The position numbers and the translations under genes are program-made. The notes under the pieces were generated by a model. The model ran no database searches and was not told where the DNA came from. It was given only the letters and a program-made list of their open reading frames with translations. 64,000 nt of DNA from Gari tellinella. Taxonomy: Eukaryota > Mollusca > Bivalvia > Cardiida > Psammobiidae. Of the stretch, positions 11,101-20,100 are shown in pieces (within the stretch, counting starts at the first letter, position 1; each line of letters starts with the position of its first letter). The DNA lies in NCBI GenBank assembly GCA_922989275.2, contig OV277857.1, positions 47,903,083 to 47,967,082 on the forward strand, given 5' to 3'.

Positions 11101-14100
11101 GACTCTCCAAGATGAAGTTTTAGTATGATTTGCAATGTAGGACGTAGTGTCGCATCCAGTCAAAGCATGAAATGGTATCAGAGCTGTTGCTAAACCTCTG
11201 GGTAGCTTATTGAAAACCGCATCAATGGGTATGTATCGCCGTTGTTTGGCAGTTCCAGTCATCATCCAAAGGTGTGCACAACGTGCATGGTTGAAATGAG
11301 ACACCAAAAGCACAAGAACATCAGTGTCCCTCGATGAGACTACAACTGTATTGAACTGACTGTGAACAGCATGTAACACTAACCTTGTGTCAGCTTCTTC
11401 ATGGGTAGCTATCAATTGAGTCAAATCAGTGTTGGCATTTGATGACCGAACCTCGATCTCTTCTCTGAAACCACCAGCAACTACAATCTCTTTATCTTCA
11501 GGCGCCTGCGAACTCAACTCTTCTGACAAGAAATGTGCAAGGTCAACTTTGTTCTCAGGGAGGGACAGAAAGTTTATCCAGTTATTTGGAAGAGGCACAT
11601 GACGTCCTTCAACAAGACGTCTTATTGGTCTTGCTGTTTTTATACGCCTTGTTCTGGTAGCTCCTTTAATTGATTCTTCTCTATATCTGTCAAACACAAC
11701 GTCTATCCGTTGATAGTTACACCCCGCCTTCAGTACTGCTCTTACGTAAGTGTCGGCCAAATCACCAAATGTTATAGCATTGTGAGGCTTTCCAAGAGCA
11801 ACCACCAACGCTTGTCCATCAATGATGAGGCATGATGATGGTTTGTCAATCTCAATATTACTAGGGCATGCTACATCTTCAGTCAGCTTATCTACCAGTA
11901 CAGATTTGGTTCCTGTGCGGAGTGAACCATCCATTTCAGCAAGTGACACAGGGACTGGCAGAAGCTCATGCTTTAGAATAGCTGGCAGATCTACTGGACG
12001 ACCTGCTTCGTAAGCTGTAACAAGACGTCGGAGTATATTTCGGTCTGCTTTCATGATGGTCCGTTTGTCTTTGTCTTTAGTATCTTTGACCACTTCATAC
12101 AGCGATGCAAACGTTTTGGCATTGCTTCTGTGTAGAGGTGCATGGATTGTGACAGCTGGCTTTTCACCTTGTTCCGTTAGCACCATCCTCTCATCAACAA
12201 ATGTGTTCAGCTTGTCCTGCCCGAGTTGTTTTGCGCAAAGTAACGAGATTTGGATTCCCTGTGTTGCTAGATCTTTTCTGGCCAAATTTTGCAATGAAGT
12301 TGGTGAAGCAGATGCAAATACTTTAAATCTCTGGAAAGTCAAGACCAATGCCCTTTCTTGATCGTTGTCACGCTTTTGGCGCGACTTGTTTGCTTCATTG
12401 TGAACATATCTGCTACCAGGGGAGTTGTTGTACATAGCATGGGTTTGAGCTGCAATGTGTGACCTCAAATTATATGACAGTGTCCATCTACAAAGTGCTG
12501 ATGTTGTCTTCGTAATACCAGTGAGGCCTACACCCTTCTTTCCAGTACCATTTATCCATTCCATAGCTTGGTCGGGGTCTACCTGGTTGAATTTTTGGAC
12601 GGAACGTTTGACAACAAAGTTGCCCCTTTGAAACTCTAATAGCACAGGCTCTGGAAGTTTGTTCATCTCAGCTAGGTACACTGGACCCCACCTTGCATAG
12701 TTCAGATGATCATACCGCATAAAGTATGGCAACATCTGTCTGAAGGATTGTTTATGAAGATCCCAAATACCATCTCTCTGAGCACGGGTGAATTGCAGCA
12801 ATACTGAAACCATGTTCATGTACGTCCACCAGAATGTGAAGTTCACATCATCTGATTTGCTAGCAATGAATCCATTTAGAAGATCTTGAAACTGTTCCTG
12901 ATTAAGGTACACTATCAGTTCTGCAATTTTGTCAGGGTTGGCATCAGAAGCCATTGCTATAATTGTATCACAAAATTCTTTGTTTGCTTCAGTAGCAAAT
13001 AAGAGAAATGATGGCAACAACAGCTTCCATAGAGACTGTAAGGTGAGTTTGTGAGATCTCATGGCCTTATTGTATGACTTTCCTGACAAAACAAGATGCA
13101 CTGCACCCTCTCCCAGAAGTCCACTTTCCAGCCATACTTCAGCTAAACCAGATCCTGCCATATGATTTCCAATAGCCTTCTGGAAGTTCATTGCAGTGTG
13201 AAGTCCACCAAGGCGGGGAATTAGTTTATCCCGATATTCCTCTACAGACCATTTGAGCTCCATGAGTTTACAGAATAGTGCCTGGTCCACTGTTAGAACT
13301 GTATACTCCTGGCCAAAATGGGAAGATATTGTCATGCACCTCTTAACAACGGTATTGAGTGTGTTTAACTCGTGAGCCGGAGCAAGAATTATAGGCAAAT
13401 ATCCTACAGCTGTCTGCTCTGGTTCTGTTGTTGATATGGATTGATTGAATACTGTCCAAGAAGGCATTGCGTTAGCGTTTTGACGCATCAAGAAAAAAGC
13501 CATATCTGTAGCTTGAGCTTGTTTTGCACTCTCGGTTTGTATTTCCGTATTCGTGAAAAAGTCACGATCAACAGGCTCTGTGAATACAGGTTCACTTGTG
13601 GAGGGATTTACATTAACAGGAAATAGTGTATCCAGTATTTCTGGCACCACCAGCGTATGCATAGTAGACGGTTCCAGCATCTGAAGTTCAGCATCGGCAT
13701 GTTGTCCCCTTTGCCAGGTGGCCATTTGGGTTGCATGAAAAGTGTTTTTTCCATCAAGTGTTTCGTCAAGTATGTCGATGTTGTCAGCAGTGTAGTGAAT
13801 AAATTTATTAGCTACCATGTTAGGTGGGAAAATGGCACCAGTTGCTTGATCTATTGATGCCAGGGTGCTCTCGGCTAACGAAGTGTCTACTTGCAACACC
13901 TGTTCATAACTCAAACAGTGACCAGCTTTATTGAACAATTCTACTAGGTCTTTAGATCGTGTGGCTTGATGTAGAGTAGTGGCAAGACCAATATGTTTTG
14001 GAGTCCATTTCTTACCGCCACTGATACAGTAAACAATATCCTGTGCAATACTTAGAACCCTGCTTTGGACAACGCCTCCCTTGTTGTCAGGACTGCAGTC

Positions 14101-17100
14101 ATCTAGTACCTCTTGTCCACCAAAGATTAATCGCAGAAGCATGTATAAGCTGTCTGGAATACATGGAATTGCATTGTCTTCACTTACAGAGAATCCTTTG
14201 TAGTCCGGAACTTCCTGTATGTCTCTGCGAATTTTCAGGGCTACATGTACAAGGGAAAGGAAACTATCATCCTGAGGATGAAATTGAGGGAGAGTTTCCT
14301 CGGTATCGTTGATGTCCGTCACTTTTGCAAAAGCAGTGGGTTGATATTTTGTGGGAATCAACATAGTTTGTCTCTCAGGATTGCTCCTGTCCAAAGGTCT
14401 GAAGAAAGTGAAAGTGTCTCCTAGGCGTAACTGTAACTTTTCCCTAATAGTTGACCTTCTACTATGGTAAGATGAGTTAATTGTGGTTGATGACTCTTCA
14501 GCAAGCTCCTTATACCTTTCCCAGACATCTTTAAGTAGGATAACATGTCCTTTGTCAGCAGACTGATGCAATTCTTGACAGAGCCATAACATTGCAATGT
14601 CTGTATTGTTCGAGTCCTGCTTCATTTTGGTGGTCGATCTTGTGAATGCCCTAAGACAGGTCAAATGATATTTGGCTTCTGCTGCGATCAAATCAATCAC
14701 ACCTGCCAATCGAATGCCAATTGTATAATCCATAGAAGACGCTTCAATTATTTGATCACTCATTTGTTTGGTCATGACTGATATCAACGGTGTTTTTAAA
14801 ACAGTAGTCTGACAAAAGATGCACGAGTTCCAGTTTACAGGTTGTACGCGGGTTCGCAAAGAACGCCTGACAGTTGTATTGCTACAACTTGCTTCTGACT
14901 TCATGGAATCTGTTGGTGGAACCCTTTGCAGGCGTTGAATCTTACATTTATCTGTGAAATGGGCATAGCACATTTTGTGCCAAACAAGAACTTTATCTTC
15001 AACTGAATTGAAAACATTTTCAAGACGGTCGATAACATCAATATTTTTAGGGTCCCTAAACTGTCTTCTAGTTCTAGCAGCTTCCTTTACTGTTGCAAGT
15101 CCATGCTCACTTGCTGTACTAAGACTAGCTTTGGGTGTAGGAGACTGACAGAATATACATTCACTATAATCTATAGAAGATGGTCTCTTTAAAGTGACTA
15201 TAGGATCCATCATAATTTCAATGATTTAAGGATACCTTCTCAAGAGTAAGTCACGTTCGAGCTACACTAAAGCAACTCTAATAATGCACAACGACATTTC
15301 TGTTATGTTCTCTGTCCGCTTTACTATTTAAACTGACTGATCTTTACAAATATTCTAATTGATGTATGGATTAGTTGGGTTTTACGGCACTGTACCACAA
15401 TATATGCCATATAGCGCCGGTGAATGAATAAGTTGAGTTTTACGGTACTGCGACAAAAAGTAGGTCATATATCGCCGATGAATGATGAGGGATGTTGGGA
15501 TTCAGGTAATCTCATTCGTTTCCGAGCATGGCATGGGATCAAAACCACTGACCTGCCTTCCTTTTAGTTCTTGGCAGAGGGAATACCCTCGGTTTAATAA
15601 ACAGAAATGTTTCCCTATAACAATTAAGCCCCAGAACTGCTGCAGAGTAGGATGAATGATGAGGGATGATGTATTGAGATGGGATGATCATGATTTCTGG
15701 AAAAGGATTTTGCTTAATCTCATTTGTTGCAGAGCAGCGCATTGGATCAAACTTACCGACCTGCCTTCCTTTTAGTTCTTGCCAAAGGGGATAATCTCGG
15801 TCTAATAAACAAAACCAATTGCCTATGACAATTAAGCCCCAGAACCACGACACGGTAGCAATTACTTTCGTTCTAATCCTATTGATCTATTTATGACTTA
15901 AACATATGCTTGTATTATGCAATAAAATATGTTTAAACTAAATATTCTAAACTAATATAATTCACAACACAGTATAGAGGCACCTCATTTCTACTAATAC
16001 ATTTCCTTAACTAGTTACATTACTACATGATATGAATTTTAACTTTTTGTCGCAATTTTGGCGCTAATTTGCATATTCATGAATATTGTAACTCTCGAAA
16101 TTAATCGAAAATGGCTGAATTATATCTTATGACCATGGAAACATATACAGACACCTTATTTGTCAATTTTAAGAGTAAAGTACAAGGGATGGTGAAGAAA
16201 ATGGAACAAGTATAGTGTACATTTAGCAGTTTTGGCGGCCATTTTGTTTATGCAAATTAGATGGTCAAGAACTCCAAATTTCGCTTGGGAACCGGAATAA
16301 TCCGACTCAGCATACCCGAATTATGCTAAAAAGCCCTGTTCCCAACTTTTACCCAAAAATGCCGTTCGATTTTACATTTTACATAAATCCCACCTGACTA
16401 TAATATCATTGTGAACGGGTGTCAGGCGCTGATATAAACATGTAAATACTTGTTTAGTAAAATGATTAATATTAACATATACATTCCATACAAAAACAAT
16501 TAATGAGCTTGGTCGGGATTCGAACCCGTTTGGAGAAGGGAAAACAAAATATTTCCTAAAATCTACACAAATGTTCTAACAACCAGACTTTTGGCGATTG
16601 ATTTTACTCTCCAGACCCCAGTTTACCCGACATCTGATCAGTCACCATACTGTTTGAATTTGACATAATTAATTAAGCATAAACGCACTTACTGGAAAAG
16701 AATAAAACACCTTCTCGACTGTAGAGTTTTGATAGTTCACCCATTAAGTAGGATTGTTGCTTAATATTTAACCCTTTCACTGCCATGACGTCATCGATGT
16801 GTCAACAATAGCCGTCTGCTTTTTAGCTCACCTGAGCCAAAGGCTCAAGGTGAGCTATTGGGATGGCCCTGTGTCCGGCGTCCGTCGTCGTGCGTTGTGC
16901 GTCGTGCGTTGTGCGTCGTCGTTAACAATTGCTTCAAATGACTTCTTCTCCTATACCGCTTGGCAGAATTCAACCAAACTTTACAGAAATGTTCCTTGGG
17001 TCAAGCTCTTTCAAATTTGTTCAAAGAATTAAAAACAATGCAGAACTCTGGTTGCCATGGCAACCAAAGTGAAAAAATAAGGAAATCTTAAAAAATCTTC

Positions 17101-20100
17101 TTGTCAAAAACTGCAATGGTCAGAGCTTAGATATTTGGCACATGGCATCATCTATAGGTCCTCTATCAAGTTTGTTCAAATTATACCCCTGGGGTCAAAA
17201 TTGACCCCGCCCCGGGGGTCACAGTTTTACATAGAGAAATTTTCAAACGTCTTCTTCTCTGCAACTAATGTGGTCAGAGCCTTGATATTTGGCATGGTGA
17301 CACTTCTAGATGTCCTTCACCAAAATTGTTCAAATGGTTCTGGTCGGTTGCATAACTAGGTCACAGGAGCTAAAAATAGATTTTTTTCAATGAAAACTTA
17401 AAAAATCTTCTTCTCTGAAACTACAAGGGCCAGAGCTTAGATATTTGGCACATAGCATTGCCTACATGTCCTCTATCAAATTTGTTCAAACTATGCCCCT
17501 GGGGTCAAAATTGGCCCCGCCCTGGGGGGTCACAGTTTTACAAAGAGTTATATAGTGAAATGTTCAAACGTCTTCTTCTCTGAAACTAATATGGCAAGAG
17601 CTTTGATATTTGGCATGGTGACACATCTAGATGTCCTATACCAAAATTGTTCTAATGGTTCTTGTCGGTTGCATAACTAGGTCACAGGAGCTAAAAATAG
17701 ATTTTTTTCAATGAAAACTTAAAAAATCTTCTTCTCTGAAACTACAAGGGCCAGAGCTTAGATATTTGACACATAGCATCGCCTACAGGTCCTCTATCAA
17801 GGTTGTTCAAATTATGCCCCTGGGGTCAAAATTGGCTCCGCCCCGGGGGTCACAGTTTTACATAGAGTTATATATTGAAATTTTCAAACGTCTTCTCCTC
17901 TGAAACTAATATGGCCAGAGCTTTGATATTCAGCATGGTGACACTTCTAAATATCCTTCACCTATTTTTGTTCAACTGGTTTTAGTCTGTTGCATATGTA
18001 AGTCACAGGAGCTAAAAATAGATTTTTTTTCCAATGGAAAGTTACAAAAATCTTCTTGTCTAAAACCCTACTACCTTGATCTTAGATATTTGGCACATAG
18101 CATCATCTACAGGTCCTCTTACAAGATTGACCAAATTATGCCCCTCGGGTAAAAAATGCCCCCTTCCTGGACATAAATAATTATCTCCATTTTGTCAGTT
18201 ATTCTCAGGTGAGCGAAATATGCCCCATGGGGCTCTTGTATTTCTAAAATTTAAATAACAGGTATCATGTGTTTTGACTTAAGAAAAATTGAAATGAATG
18301 ACAAACAGTTTGTATCCTGATCAGACGCCGCGTTACGCGGCTTTTGATCAGGATAGAAACTGTTTGCAAATAACCAGTCTACTCTTGGTTAGGCATTGAA
18401 GGAGTTAAATTAACTGTTTGATGCTTTTTAAGTATTTGATCCTTTTTATAGGATGGATTGGGCGAAGATGGAGCAAATCGATGGAGCTTATTCAACTAAA
18501 GACACGCTTGATTACGGCGCAAAAGACCTTCAGCCGGTATTCTATACAGTCAAACTTGTCTTCATCCTTCCTCTATATCCTAAAATGAAAATCACTTATT
18601 TCCCACCATTCTTAAAGGCAGGTGGCTGTTTAAAGCAATATGAATTGCTAACTCAATTAGGAACGTTATGCTTTACTCTCATTCTAACTTTGCCCTTCTA
18701 AGGTAATGCCCATTTATTCCCCAAACCTTAAATTGCACAATTACCGTTTCTAATTGACTCTAGTCCACTTTTGACGAGATATAGTTTGTTTTATTTTAAA
18801 ATTTGTGTCACAAATAACAAACAGTGCAAACCCTGATCTGAGGGCTTATTGATAGCTACTAACCGTACCAAGGTGGGCTCCTATATTCACTTTGCACTAG
18901 TTTGTTTTGCGTGTTGTTTTCTATTTAGTGTGTAGATGAAGGAATTGTATTGCGTGTGTGTGGGTGTTTGTTACGGTATGAATATGTGTGTGTTCTGCTT
19001 GAGAGGTGGGTGTATTGTTTGTGTTGCGTTTCCTGCTTGAGTCTTTCGTATTTATTTGTTTAGGAGCTCTCTGATCTAGGCACCAACAACCTCGAATGTT
19101 TGCATAGGACAAGTGTACTATCACTCACTGACTCTGTTTGAGGATGACTTATATACATGTAACTAAACATTAATGGTTTAATGTCAATTATTCAGGTATG
19201 GCGATATAATCCCAAGGTATTAAATATCCTATCAGAAGATGACAAGTGCTCACCCTATGAATGCATGCGCCTCATGAAACAAATCTACCCAAAGGACAAG
19301 GCCGATAACTTTGTTATTCTTTCCTATCCTGAAGCAGGTCATCTAGTGGAACCGCCTTACACGCCCTGTTGTACAATGTCCTACCACAAGTCGTTTGGTA
19401 ATTATTATTTATTATATTCTTCATTGCCATGACGTCATGATTTTAAAACAATTGCCGTCTGCTTTCATTTCTCAAATTTAAATTTTAGGTATTTTACTTT
19501 AGACGTATTGAAATAAGTGTCAAACGGTTTAGATCTTGATCAGACGCCGCGTTACGCGGCGTCTGATCAGGATCCAAACTGTTTGCATATACTCATTGTA
19601 TTCGGGGTTACACAGTTGAAGGGGTTAACACTTTCCCTGTTATAACCGTATAATGACGGTTTTGGAAACAAATGTAAACTCCGATAATATATATAGGAGC
19701 TGTCTGATTGAGGTGTACACTGTTTTTATATAGGATATGTCTGACAAGAGTCTGCACCTTTAATTTTCTTGAACAAAAGAAATCCTGATTTTAGTATACA
19801 ATGTTATGTCTTATCTTAATCCAAACTGTTTTCTACATATACCTCCAATTACAATAAATCGTTTGAAACATCAAATAATTGTCATTTTCTACATTTTTAT
19901 TGAATTACATTGGCTTTTCGTTTCCATTTGAACGGGCAAAAATTGACGTTTTCACCGCTCTACTGTACCTGGAAGAATTGCATCAATCATGCATTTACTC
20001 ACTTGCTTTCTTTTGCAGATATGTATTTCTTATGGGGCGGAAAACCAAAACCACACGCGTACGCACAGGAAGATGCCTGGAAGAAAATCTTGGAGTTTTT

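Larger units (their letters stand above)
9970..16395 (-). mobile_element. Academ-like DNA transposon, apparently intact, 6.4 kb
   Basis: Bounded by inverted repeats (9970-10142 and 16231-16395) and the candidate GACT duplication. It holds one uninterrupted 1476-codon ORF on the minus strand, antisense to the host gene whose intron 5 it occupies. The nuclease of the XPG/FEN1 type, the size, and a 3-4 bp target duplication fit the Academ superfamily as I recall it. Outside the ORF there are about 640 bp on the 3' side and 1 kb on the 5' side with internal tandem repeats. The open ORF and well-kept ends suggest recent activity. I cannot see whether other copies exist. Confidence 0.8.
16770..18410. 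mobile_element. MITE family B copy split by a larger insertion
   Basis: The left piece reads TTTAACCCTTTCACTGCCAT ... GCCGTCTGCTTT. The right piece (18239-18410) continues TTTCTAAAATTTAAAT and has a core I hairpin (18302-18366) and the end GAAGGAGTTAAATTAA. The uninterrupted relative at about 19428-19628 has the same order. The element at 16825-18238 sits inside it. Confidence 0.7.

Noticed and set aside
11822..14312. Several + strand open frames of 60-100 codons
   Set aside because: They lie antisense to the 1476-codon transposon ORF and have no domain of their own.
15539..15853. 104-codon minus-strand open frame upstream of the transposon gene
   Set aside because: It encodes the same peptide twice because it crosses the 170-205-bp tandem duplication.
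17135..17359. Open frames in the pearl-like elements
   Set aside because: Although 321 is a multiple of three, frames are short and broken in every unit; no conserved protein.
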